64,000 nucleotides of DNA, from assembly GCA_032718475.1 (NCBI GenBank), contig JAUCBJ010000783.1:1-64000 (forward strand), read 5' to 3'. Below, piece after piece: positions 46,801 to 57,631 of this stretch. How positions within the stretch are numbered: position 1 is the first letter of the stretch; each line of letters starts with the position of its first letter. A model generated the notes under the pieces. It was given only the letters and a program-made list of their open reading frames with translations. It was not told the origin of the DNA and ran no database searches. Source of the stretch: Nemertoderma westbladi. Lineage: Eukaryota > Xenacoelomorpha > Nemertodermatida > Nemertodermatidae. Made by a program: the position numbers and the translations under genes.

Positions 46801-49800
46801 GGAATAGATTGTAAACCAATCAAAAGCACACTAAGATACGTGAGTGGCTGGTCCAAAAGGCCGGGGATAGATTGTAAACCAATCAAAAGCACCCTGGGGT
46901 ACGTGAGTGGCTGGTCCAAAGGGCCGGGGATAGATTGTAAACCAATCAAAAGCACCCTGGGTACGTGAGTGGCTGGTCCAAAAGGCCGGGGATAGATTGT
47001 AAACCAATCAAAAGCACCCTGGGTACGTGAGAGGCTGGTCCAAAAGGCCGGGGATAGATTGCAAACCGCCAAGAACACCGAGGTAAGTCATTGGCTGGAC
47101 CAAAAGGCCGGGGATGGATTGTAAACCAATCAAAAGCACCCTGGGGTACGTGAGTGGCTGGTCCAAAAGGCCGGGGATAGATTGTAAACCAATCAAAAGC
47201 ACCATAAGATACGTGAGTGGCTGGTCCAAAAGGCCGGGGATAGATTGTAAACCAATCAAAAACACCCTGGGCACGTGAGTGGCTGGTCCAAAAGACCGGG
47301 GATAGATTGTAAACCAATCAAAAGCACCCTAAGATACGTGAGTGGCTGGTCCAAAAGGCCGGGGATAGATTGTAAACCAATCAAAAGCACCCTAAGGTAC
47401 GTTAGTGGCTGGTCCAAAAGGCCGGGGATAGATTGTAAACCAATCAAAAGCACCCTAAGATACGTGAGTGGCTAGTCCAAAAGGCCGGGGATAGATTGTA
47501 AACCAATCAAAAGCACCCTGGGGTACGTGAGTGGCTGGTCCAAAGGGCCGGGGATAGATTGTAAACCAATCAAAAGCACCCTAAGATACGTGAGTGGCTG
47601 GTCCAAAAGGCCGGGGATATATTGTAAACCAATCAAAAGCACCCTAAGATACGTGAGTGGCTGGTCCAAAAGGCCGGGGATAGATTGTAAACCAATCAAA
47701 AGCACCCTGGGTACGTGAGTGGCTGGTCCAAAAGGCCGGGGATAGATTGTAAACCAATCAAAAGCACCCTAAGATACGTGAGTGGCTGGTCCAAAAGGCC
47801 GGGGATAGATTGTAAACCAATCAAAAGCACCCTGGGTACGTGAGAGGCTGGTCCAAAAGGCCGGGATAGATTGTAAACCAATCAAAACCACCCTAAGATA
47901 CGTGAGTGGCTGGTCCAAAAGGCCGGGGATAGATTGTAAACCAATCAAAAGCACCCTGGGGTACGTGAGTGGCTGGTCCAAAGGGCCGGGGATAGATTGT
48001 AAACCAATCAAAAGCACCCTAAGATACGTGAGTGGCTGGTCCAAAAGGCCGGGGATAGATTGTAAACCAATCAAAAGCACCCTGGGTACGTGAGTGGCTG
48101 GTCCAAAAGGCCGGGGATAGATTGTAAACCAATCAAAAGCACCCTAAGGTACGTGAGTGGCTGGTCCAAAAGGCCGGGGATAGATTGTAAACCAACCAAA
48201 AACACCCTAAGGTACGTGATTGGCTGGTCCAAAAGGCCGGGGATAGATTGTAAACCAATCAAAAGCACCCTGGGTACGTGAGTGGCTGGTCCAAAAGGCC
48301 GGGGATAGATTGTAAACCAATCAAAAGCACCGTGGGGTACGTGAGAGGCTGGTACAAAAGGCCGGGGATAGATTGTAAACCAATCAAAAGCACCCTGGGT
48401 ACGTGAGTGGCTGGTCCAAAAGGGAGTGGCTGGTCCAAAAGGCCGGGGATAGATTGTAAACCAATCAAAAGCACCCTAAGGTAGGAGGTGAGTGGCTGGT
48501 CCAAAAGGCCGGGGGCTAGATTGTAAACCAATCAAAAGCACCCTGGGGTAGGTGAGTGGCTGGTACAAAAGGCACGGGATCGATTGTAAACCAATCAAAA
48601 GCACCCTAAGGTACGTGAGTGGCTGGTCCAAAAGGCCGGGGATAGATTGTAAACCAATCAAAAGCACCCTAAGGTAAGAGGTGAGTGGCTGGTCCAAAAT
48701 GCCGTGGATAGATTGTAAACCAATCAAAAGCACCCTGGGGTACGTGAGAGGCTGGTCCAAAAGGCCGGGGATAGATTGTAAACCAATCAAAAGCACCCTG
48801 GGGTACGTGAGTGGCTGGTCCAAAGGGCCGGGAATAGATTGTAAACCAATCAAAAGCACACTAAGATACGTGAGTGGCTGGTCCAAAAGGCCGGGGATAG
48901 ATTGTAAACCAATCAAAAGCACCCTGGGGTACGTGAGTGGCTGGTCCAAAGGGCCGGGGATAGATTGTAAACCAATCAAAAGCACCCTGGGTACGTGAGT
49001 GGCTGGTCCAAAAGGCCGGGGATAGATTGTAAACCAATCAAAAGCACCCTGGGTACGTAAGAGGCTGGTCCAAAAGGCCGGGGATAGATTGCAAACCGCC
49101 AAGAACACCGAGGTAAGTCATTGGCTGGACCAAAAGGCCGGGGATGGATTGTAAACCAATCAAAAGCACCCTGGGGTACGTGAGTGGCTGGTCCAAAAGG
49201 CCGGGGATAGATTGTAAACCAATCAAAAGCACCCTAAGATACGTGAGTGGCTGGTCCAAAAGGCCGGGGATAGATTGTAAACCAATCAAAAACACCCTGG
49301 GCACGTGAGTGGCTGGTCCAAAAGACCGGGGATAGATTGTAAACCAATCAAAAGCACCCTAAGATACGTGAGTGGCTGGTCCAAAAGGCCGGGGATAGAT
49401 TGTAAACCAATCAAAAGCACCCTAAGGTACGTGAGTGGCTGGTCCAAAAGGCCGGGGATAGATTGTAAACCAATCAAAAGCACCCTAAGATACGTGAGTG
49501 GCTAGTCCAAAAGGCCGGGGATAGATTGTAAACCAATCAAAAGCACCCTGGGGTACGTGAGTGGCTGGTCCAAAGGGCCGGGGATAGATTGTAAACCAAT
49601 CAAAAGCACCCTAAGATACGTGAGTGGCTGGTCCAAAAGGCCGGGGATATATTGTAAACCAATCAAAAGCACCCTAAGATACGTGAGTGGCTGGTCCAAA
49701 AGGCCGGGGATAGATTGTAAACCAATCAAAAGCACCCTGGGTACGTGAGTGGCTGGTCCAAAAGGCCGGGGATAGATTGTAAACCAATCAAAAGCACCCT

Positions 49801-51915
49801 AAGATACGTGAGTGGCTGGTCCAAAAGGCCGGGGATAGATTGTAAACCAATCAAAAGCACCCTGGGTACGTGAGAGGCTGGTCCAAAAGGCCGGGATAGA
49901 TTGTAAACCAATCAAAACCACCCTAAGATACGTGAGTGGCTGGTCCAAAAGGCCGGGGATAGATTGTAAACCAATCAAAAGCACCCTGGGGTACGTGAGT
50001 GGCTGGTCCAAAGGGCCGGGGATAGATTGTAAACCAATCAAAAGCACCCTAAGATACGTGAGTGGCTGGTCCAAAAGGCCGGGGATATATTGTAAACCAA
50101 TCAAAAGCACCCTAAGATACGTGAGTGGCTGGTCCAAAAGGCCGGGGATAGATTGTAAACCAATCAAAAGCACCCTGGGTACGTGAGTGGCTGGTCCAAA
50201 AGGCCGGGGATAGATTGTAAACCAATCAAAAGCACCCTAAGATACGTGAGTGGCTGGTCCAAAAGGCCGGGGATAGATTGTAAACCAATCAAAAGCACCC
50301 TGGGGTACGTGAGTGGCTGGTCCAAAGGGCCGGGGATAGATTGTAAACCAATCAAAAGCACCCTAAGATACGTGAGTGGCTGGTCCAAAAGGCCGGGGAT
50401 ATATTGTAAACCAATCAAAAGCACCCTAAGATACGTGAGTGGCTGGTCCAAAAGGCCGGGGATAGATTGTAAACCAATCAAAAGCACCCTGGGTACGTGA
50501 GTGGCTGGTCCAAAAGGCCGGGGATAGATTGTAAACCAATCAAAAGCACCCTAAGATACGTGAGTGGCTGGTCCAAAAGGCCGGGGATAGATTGTAAACC
50601 AATCAAAAGCACCCTGGGTACGTGAGAGGCTGGTCCAAAAGGCCGGGGATAGATTGTAAACCAATCAAAACCACCATAAGATACGTGAGTGGCTGGTCCA
50701 AAAGGCCGGGGATAGATTGTAAACCAATCAAAAGCACCCTGGGTACGTGAGAGGCTGGTCCAAAAGGCCGGGGATAGATTGTAAACCAATCAAAAGCACC
50801 CGGGGTACGTGAGTGGCTGGTCCAAAATGCCGTGGATAGATTGTAAACCAATCAAAAACACCCTGGGTACGTGAGTGTCTGGTCCAAAAGGCCGGGGATA
50901 TATTGTAAACCAATCAAAAGCACCCTGGGTACGTGAGTGGCTGGTCCAAAAGGCCGGGGATAGATTGTAAACCAATCAAAAGCACCCTAAGATACGTGAG
51001 TGGCTGGTCCAAAAGGCCGGGGATAGATTGTAAACCAATCAAAAGCACCCTGGGTACGTGAGTGGCTGGTCCAAAAGGCCGGGGATAGATTGTAAACCAA
51101 TCAAAAGCACCCTAAGGTACGTGAGTGGCTGGTCCAAAAGGCCGGGGATAGATTGTAAACCAATCAAAAGCACCCTAAGATACGTGAGTGGCTGGTCCAA
51201 AAGGCCGGGGATAGATTGTAAACCAATCAAAAGCACCCTGGGGTACGTGAGTGGCTGGTCCAAAGGGCCGGGGATAGATTGTAAACCAATCAAAAGCACC
51301 CTGGGTACGTGAGTGGCTGGTCCAAAAGGCCGGGGATAGATTGTAAACCAATCAAAAGCACCCTAAGATACGTGAGTAGCTGGTCCAAAAGGCCGGGGAT
51401 AGATTGTAAACCAATCAAAAGCACCCTGGGTACGTGAGAGGCTGGTCCAAAAGGCCGAGGATAGATTGTAAACCAATCAAAAGCACCCTAAGATACGTGA
51501 GTGGCTGGTCCAAAAGGCCGGGGATAGATTGTAAACCAATCAAAACAACCCTGGGTACGTGAGAGGCTGGTCCAAAAGGCCGGGGATATATTGTAAACCA
51601 ATCAAAAGCACCCGGGGTACGTGAGTGGCTGGTCCAAAATGCCGTGGATAGATTGTAAACCAATCAAAAACACCCTGGGTACGTGAGTGGCTGGTCCAAA
51701 AGGCCGGGGATATATTGTAAACCAATCAAAAGCACCCTGGGGTACGTGAGTGGCTGGTCCAAAAGGCCGGGGATAGATTATAAACCAATCAAAAGCACCC
51801 TGGGTACGTGAGTGGCTGGTCCAAAAGGCCGGGGATAGATTGTAAACCAATCAAAAGCACCCTAAGATACGTGAGTGGCTGGTCCAAAAGGCCGGGGATA
51901 TATTGTAAACCAATC
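40843..51915 (+). repeat. Array 3: 62-63-bp minisatellite, about 177 units, founded on the exon 3 splice donor
   Basis: The unit reads GTACGTGAGTGGCTGGTCCA, AAAGGCCGGGGATAGATTGT, AAACCAATCAAAAGCACCCT, then GG, GGG or AAG. The first copy is the exon 3/intron 3 junction: exon bases GAAGAATGGCCGAGGATAGA and ATGTAAACC...ACACCGAG, then GTAAGTCATTGGCTGGACC. Most units keep GTACGTGAGT, a donor-like word in the same place as the real donor. Four further copies of the founder type (CCGCCAAGAACACCGAG before GTAAGTC) lie at about 42086, 45266, 47068 and 49098. Short fused units (CCAAAAGGGAGTGGCTGG) and 63-base units, which leave open frames, are common. It fills intron 3. Confidence 0.97.
51905..51915. 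repeat. Target-site duplication, left copy (RTE-like element)
   Basis: GTAAACCAATC at 51905-51915 recurs at 55672-55682 on the other side of the element, inside the same array 3 unit type. The leading G could belong to the terminal TAG repeat, so the duplication is 10-11 bp. Confidence 0.75.
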
Positions 51916-54900
51916 GTCAGTCAATTGGGTCAGGTCAGGTATTCTAGGTCATTGAACAAGAAAACTTGCCACCTCCATGCAGCATAAACGAGGTGCCACA
52001 TGTAGCTGCATAGACCCTATTACTAGGGCAAATCTGGTCCTGTAACTAGGACCCCCTTCGTTCTGGGATAAGGACGCCCTTGGTTCTGGATTAAGGACCC
52101 ATATACTTGGCTGCAGGGGTATATGGCCTGGCCAGGCAGATGGTGATCTACCAATGGCTGGTCAGGAGTAGAGTGTTCTCATGTCCCCTCTGAGTGCACT
52201 TCACTGCGACCTGCACCTGGCAGCAGGGGTACAGGGCATGACCTAGCAGATGAGCTGCACAGCCAATGGTGGGTCATGTGCGGGAGAGAAGATATGGGTG
52301 ATGTGCCTCATATCTGACTCCACTGCGACACCCACCCTGTGGAATGGCAAACCAGGGTGTGGTATTTGCCCCGAGAGCTGACTCGGCAAAAAAGCACCCC
52401 CCAACCCCCACTATGGATTACATTTGTAATGCGGAGGTCCAGCCACTAGAGGCTAGTGGAATGACTGGAAACAATCGGCCTCACAGGCGTCATTTATCTC
52501 CTGACCGGTTGCCTGTCTCACCCCCTACTGGAGAGAGAGCGGCAAACAATTCTTTGAGTCCCTTTCCTGATAACCTTTCTGGCCCAAACCCTGGGTCACC
52601 AGGGAGGCCAGATTGTGAGGGGGAGAGGGATTCTGGAGTTGGAGGCTACTCTCATGTTCCACCCCGACCAACAAAGCCATTGGTGAATCTGAGGCAAATT
52701 ACTAGACTAGCCTCAGTAAACACCCTAACACTCGGGTCCCCAATGCGACAAGGTGAGCTGACTGCCTTGGCAGATAAGCTTTCTCTTAGTGCAGTGGGTG
52801 TTCAAGAGCACCGAATGCAGACTGGACAGACTGATTAAGTACATGGGGGTGGTTGGCGTCTCGCCCTCGCTTCAGCAGATGATAGTGGCAATGGTAGAAT
52901 TGGTCTATTGATGAATCCAACTGCACATGCAGCATTGGACAAAATAGACCCACTCTCTAACCGCATCATCCGTTGCCACTTCTCATGTTCTGGAAGACTG
53001 GCTAAGAAGTTTCCTATGGTGGTTCTGATTGTGTGCTACTCTCCAACTAGTGTTGCCCCTGTAGAGGAGGTGGAAAATTTCTACCAGAATCGACAAGCAG
53101 CTACTGATGGAGTGGATCAGCATGTATTCTTAACATTCCTGGGAGACTATAATGCAAGTCTGCATCAATCACCTACATCGCCCTGGGTCTATAGCAATAG
53201 TGTTAACCGAAATTCCGTCCATCTTCAGGATTTTATCTCTGGAAATGGATTGTTTTCGGCTGGAACCCAGTTCAAGAAGCGAACTGGAAAGCTATGGACT
53301 CATAGTGGACCCAGTGGTCACAAGTCCCAGATAGACCATATCCTGTTTCGTAGGAAATACAGGAGCTCTATACAAGACTGTAATGCATTTGCACTACGAC
53401 CCTTCTCCAGTGATCACCGCCTTATTGTGGCCAAGGTAAGACTTAGTCTGCGTGCTAGCAGAACAACGAACTCTGCCTTGCCGCGGCATGACTGGTCCTC
53501 TCTGTTGCAACAGCCAAGTGTGAGATCCAGCTTCACACTACAGCTGAGCAACAGGTATGAGGTTCTTGCCTCTGAGGCGGCAGATCACTGTAAGGGCTAT
53601 ACTGCCTTCACAGAGGCAGTTAAGTTAGCAGCTGCAGAAACAGTTCCTGTATACCCTCGAAACAGGAAACGGGCCCCCTGGACTGACAACAAAATTCAGA
53701 AGTGCCGAAATGACCTCTACAAGGCGCAGAAAAAGTCCCGACTCAAACAGACTACAGCGGCCAAGAATGCAGTTAAGGCTGCATCTAGGTCCCTGAACAG
53801 GCAGTACTCTGTTAATTTACAGGAGCTAATAAACCAACAGGTTGATGCTATCAATGATGCTGACGACAGCAGGCAATCATCCCAGGCATGGAGATCGATC
53901 AACTTGCTTGCTGGTCGAAAAAGCCAACCAACCACCAAGGTTAAGGCTGAATCACCAGCCGATCGCTTCAATATGGTTGGAAGGCCCACTTTGAAAAGCT
54001 CCTCAATAATGACAGGGTATTGCCTGATAACTTTATAGAAGTAAAAGTGTCTGAGTCTGTACTCCCAGATATTCCCATTGGTGATATCTCCTTTGCAGAA
54101 GTGAAGGCTGCTGCAAAGAGCATTAAGACCAATCGTGCCAGTGGAGTAGATGGTGTTCCCTCTGAGGTCTTTAAAATACCTGAGTGTTTAAAGCTCATAT
54201 ATCCCATCATAGTAGACATGTACCGAACAACAAGAGTCCCACAAGAAATTAAAACAAATAAGTTGGTGCCAGTTCCCAAGAAGGGCAACCTAACACTCTA
54301 TGGTTCATTTCGTGGAATCTCATTGATCTCGATTGCTGCAAAGCTATACAATATAATTATATTAAATCGCATCAGGGATCCCATTGAGAGACTGCTCCGT
54401 GGAAATCAGAATGGGTTCCGTAAAGGTCGTGGGACCATGGAGCCCATTTTGGCACTTAGAAGGATAATTGAAGAGTTATCAAAAAAGAAAGACAGGCATC
54501 TGGCTGTTATCTTTGTTGACTTCTTCAAGGCCTTTGATTCAGACTCTCGCTCACGTATGTTCAGCATACTTTCATTATATGGGATTCCTGATGAAATTAT
54601 TGCAGCAATCAGATCAGTATACGATGGTTCGACAACATTTGTGTCTACTGTTGACGGTGACCCAGAACCATTTGAAGTGTTATGGGGCGTCCTCCAGGGA
54701 GACACACTTGCACCATTCTTGTTCATAATTGTTGTTGACTATGTTCTACGCATGTCCTTAGATCATCATAATGATGATGGGGTGATGATAACTCCACCTA
54801 CTGGCTCCAGAAGTCGAGGAAATCCTGCCAAGTACCTAACTGATCTAGACTTTGCTGATGACCTAGGAGTACTCTCAGAATCACTAGAGGGAGTCCAACG

Positions 54901-55671
54901 GCTCCTCAGCTCATTAGAACATGCTGCTTCTAGTGTTGGTCTTTTTATTAACTCCAGAAAGACCACAATTTTGACAGTTAACTTTGAAAGTCCTCAGCAA
55001 GTCTCTGATCGGATGAGCATAAGCTCAAAAGATGGTATGCTTGAGCATGTGGATGACTTCTGTTACCTGGGATCATGGATCCGGAAGTCAGGTGAGGACC
55101 TTCGAATACGTAAGGGAAAGGCATGGGCAGCCTTGAATAGGCTTTCCAGGATTTAGAAGTCACCGAGAATTAATCGGAAACTTAAGGTCCGATTATTTAG
55201 AGCAGCAGTAGTTCCAGTACTCCTCTATGGGAGTCCATGCTGGGCTCTAACTGCTGAGGACACCAAATCTCTGGATGGCACATTCACAATAATGCTACGC
55301 CGGGTTCATTGTGTCAAGTACAATGCACACATCTCCAACCAGACACTATATAACATTGGAGGTGTCTCATTGGTTCCCCCAAGCTTGACACTAGAACAAA
55401 ATCGCCTCCGCTTTGCAGGACATTGCTTTCGCCGTGAGGACCAGCCAGTGCATAATCCTGTACTTTGGCAACCTCATGGAGTGAATAAGCATGGTGGACA
55501 GCCCATGACTTTCTTGAGACGCATCTTAAAGGACACTGGCCTTGAAGATGCGGATGATCTAGCAAATGTCATGAGTGATAGGGAGTTGTGGCGGTGCAAT
55601 TTTGTCGATAAGCCGGCACAGCTTTCTTAAAAATGAAGCTGCAATGCAGCATCCCGATCCTAGTAGTAGTA
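51916..55671 (+). mobile_element. Decayed RTE-like non-LTR retrotransposon inside array 3
   Basis: A plus-strand element of about 3.76 kb, flanked by a 10-11 bp duplication of array 3 sequence and ending in (TAG)4 at 55660-55671, a short-repeat 3' end as in RTE-type elements rather than poly(A). The first 430 bp is untranslated, with a repeated motif around TGGCAGCAGGGGTA and GGCCTGGCCAGGCAGA / GCATGACCTAGCAGATG. Then comes one broken ORF (52344-55630) with endonuclease and RT. A second, truncated copy of its 3' end lies at 57359-57631. The RTE assignment rests on RT style (VPVPKKGNLTLYGSFRGISL, GVLQGDTLAPFLF) and is tentative. Confidence 0.85.
52344..55630 (+). pseudogene. RTE-like endonuclease-RT ORF with two stops and a frameshift
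   Basis: Reading starts at 52344 with a Pro-rich N-terminal part and reaches the endonuclease start (LSLSAVGVQEHRMQTG) before an in-frame TAA at 52836-52838. The same frame resumes with GRIGLLMNP and carries FLGDYNASLH, KSQIDHILF and SSDHRLIVAKVR to about 53970. A frameshift there (between 53960 and 54000) moves reading to the frame open to 55156, with RT motifs VFVDFFKAFDSDSR, GVLQGDTLAPFLF and LTDLDFADDLGVL near 54843-54880 (FADD in place of YADD). A second stop, TAG at 55154-55156, precedes the C-terminal part VRLFRAAVVPVLLYGSPCW to 55630. Three lesions mean this copy is dead. Confidence 0.85.
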
Positions 55672-55813
55672 GTAAACCAATCAAAAGCACCCTAAGGTAG
55701 GTTAGTGGCTGGTCCAAAGGGCCGGGGATGTATTGTAAACCAATCAAAAGCACCCTGATTACGTCACTGGCTGGTCATAAAGGCCGATAATGGAATGTAA
55801 ACCAATTAAAAGT
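55672..55813 (+). repeat. Array 3 continuation after the RTE-like element, with right target-site copy
   Basis: It starts with the right target-site copy GTAAACCAATC (55672-55682), then about two further units, increasingly diverged (ACGTCACTGGCTGGTCATAA, AAGGCCGATAATGGAATG), fading out by about 55813. One isolated, more diverged unit (CCCTGAGGTAGGTAACTGGC, TGGTCATAAGGGATGGCCG) lies at 56039-56085. Confidence 0.85.
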
Positions 55814-56143
55814 TCCGATTGTCGATATCTATCTCCCTGTCGAGATCTTGGTTATCCGAATTGCATATAAATTTTCCGATACCTAGGAATTTACATAAAA
55901 ATACAGTTGTGTTTTACCGGTGAGTTGGTGGTGGAGGGTCAATATTTACAGTGCTCTACTTGGTGCAAGTGAACCTTGTTTGATAATTCAAATTAGTGTT
56001 TACTAAAGAGAATAACTAACTAACTGAACTAACTAACTCCCTGAGGTAGGTAACTGGCTGGTCATAAGGGATGGCCGTGGTCAGAATCTACACCACTGTT
56101 AAATAATTATTAGGATAAATTTGTTTGTGTTTTATTTACACAG
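55814..56143 (+). other. Unique 3' remainder of intron 3
   Basis: About 330 bp of AT-rich intron sequence with one old array 3 unit at 56039-56085 and the exon 4 acceptor TTTTATTTACACAG ending at 56143. Without the array and the retroelement, intron 3 would be a few hundred bases, like its sister introns. No coding exon is needed here, since exon 3 already joins exon 4 in phase. Confidence 0.6.
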
Positions 56144-56298
56144 ATACCTAAAGAGTTCAAAAGAAGTGAATCACAAAGAATTAAAAATGGGTCAACAGGC
56201 TTACATTCTTACAACAGGGCACGTCTACAGTGTGCAGAATCTGCGACACGGATTACAAAATCGTTTTGATCGGTTGTTGTTTAAACAACAACAATTAG
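56144..56298 (+). CDS. Exon 4 of the six-exon gene
   Basis: A 155-base exon between TTACACAG and the donor GTTAGT (56299). The first base completes an Arg codon begun in exon 3, then 51 codons follow: YLKSSKEVNHKELKMGQQAY, then ILTTGHVYSVQNLRHGLQNR and FDRLLFKQQQL, plus one base. This is the most ordered part of the protein, with mixed helix and strand propensity and many Gln. Another frame runs 41 codons but ends in TGA and does not fit the neighbouring phases. Confidence 0.75.
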
Positions 56299-56761
56299 GT
56301 TAGTTTAAAAAGTGGCCATAATAAATCTTAAAGGTTAAAAAGTATATCTTTGTTTAGTTGCCTACAGTTGAAGTGAATTACGTAGGAGCTGCTTTCAGCA
56401 GTAAGTACATACAGTAAGTGAGTAATAAATTAAACGGTAAATATAACCTGCTTTACTTCATTCTTGCGCATTTATTGAGAATTTAAAGATTTTACAATTC
56501 CGAGCAATCTTCATTTTATGACAATGTTCTATTAATTACAATTACAATTAATTGTGAGATAATCGAGATTTATATTTAAAATAGATACAGTATGTTTGTT
56601 CAAAGTACAGTAGGCCTAAAATATGTCAGACAAACCACTCAGATCACCCACTACACCCTGCGCCTGCAGTGTCAATTTACTCGCACAAGTAAGCCTCTAA
56701 GCCTCCCTTTACATAATAATTGTGAAGTAAATTAATCAGCAATATCATTGTTTTACTGTAG

Positions 56762-56895
56762 GTTGGCATACTGACAAACAATATCGCGACTATGAAAATT
56801 ATATACACGGCAAGAATCGGATGATACGAACAGTCTCCAAGGAAGATCTGTCAAAGGAACTTTGGAAAAATATAGCCGAAGCGAGAAGAGAAGAG
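56762..56895 (+). CDS. Exon 5 of the six-exon gene
   Basis: A 134-base exon between TTTTACTGTAG and the donor GTAAAT (56896). The first two bases complete Gly with the last base of exon 4. It reads WHTDKQYRDYENYIHGKNRM then IRTVSKEDLSKELWKNIAEA and RREE, a charged region with a predicted helix at its end, phase 0. Confidence 0.78.
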
Positions 56896-57046
56896 GTAAA
56901 TTAATTGCTAAGGTCAAATTGATTCCAGACAGACTTATAAATTTAGATTAAACACTGTGATTTTATGTTCTATAGTTGTATTTACCTGGTAATAATGGAA
57001 CATGAACTGGTACCTAAAGTCCAACTGCTTTCAACTTTTATTTTAG

Positions 57047-57148
57047 AAAAAGAAGGACAAGGAAGGAACACAATCTAACCAAAAGGATAAAGAAGAAAAT
57101 AATGAGAACAAACGAAGAAGGAAAAAGAAGCATTCGAAAAAGAGTTGA
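57047..57148 (+). CDS. Exon 6 (last) of the six-exon gene
   Basis: A 102-base terminal coding exon after the acceptor CAACTTTTATTTTAG. It reads KKKDKEGTQSNQKDKEENNE then NKRRRKKKHSKKS and ends in TGA at 57146-57148. The very basic end could be a nuclear or nucleolar localisation signal or bind nucleic acid or microtubules. A candidate polyadenylation signal AATAAA stands at 57346-57351, about 200 bases downstream and just before the truncated RTE-like copy. Confidence 0.78.
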   Translation, partial: KKKDKEGTQSNQKDKEENNENKRRRKKKHSKKS

Positions 57149-57358
57149 AAATCTACTTCATTAATCTATTGTTATATTCATTAAGTCTCAATTAATTCAT
57201 TTTATCATAAATTACAAATATTTATTTTCCTGGTTCTAAACGTGTTAATTATTATTAATAGTCATCAGACAAATTGTTTTTTTCAAATTAACTAATTAAT
57301 TATTTACAATCTATAATTTCGATGCCACCGGTAGCGAACTAGTCAAATAAAAAACATT
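57149..57358 (+). other. 3' UTR and flank of the six-exon gene
   Basis: About 210 bp of AT-rich sequence after the TGA. Only AATAAA at 57346-57351 stands out. It ends where the truncated retroelement copy begins. Confidence 0.5.
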
Positions 57359-57631
57359 CTAGAACAAAGCCGCCTCCGCTTTGCAGGACATTGCTTTGGC
57401 CGTGAGGACCAGCCAGTGCACAATCTTGTGCTTTGGCAGCCTCATGGAGTGAATAAGCATGGTGGACAGCCCATGACTTTCTTGAGACGCATCTTAAAGG
57501 ACACTGGCCTTGAAGATGCGGATGATCTAGCAAATGTCATGGGTGATAGGCAGCGTAGTTTTCTCGACAAGCTGCCACAGCATTCTTAAAAATGCAGCTG
57601 CAATGCAGCATGCCGATCCTAGCAGTAGTAG
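57359..57631 (+). mobile_element. 5'-truncated 3' end of the RTE-like element
   Basis: It matches 55391-55671 of the larger element with about 90-95% identity by eye (CTAGAACAAAGCCGCCTCCG start, TCATGGGTGATAGG, GCATGCCGATCCTAGCAGTA end). It keeps the C-terminal ORF part (FAGHCFGREDQPVHNLVLW type) in a broken frame and the terminal TAG repeat. It is a separate insertion, severely 5' truncated. Confidence 0.88.

Noticed and set aside
40843-51915. CRISPR array
   Set aside because: Repeats are contiguous without unique spacers, units vary, and the context is a eukaryotic intron.
55907-55919. A 13-base microexon (ACAG, 13 bases, GTGAGT) that would join exon 2 to exon 4 in phase
   Set aside because: Exon 3 at 40756-40885 solves the same phase with a much better acceptor and donor and a protein-like sequence; the microexon acceptor lacks a pyrimidine tract.
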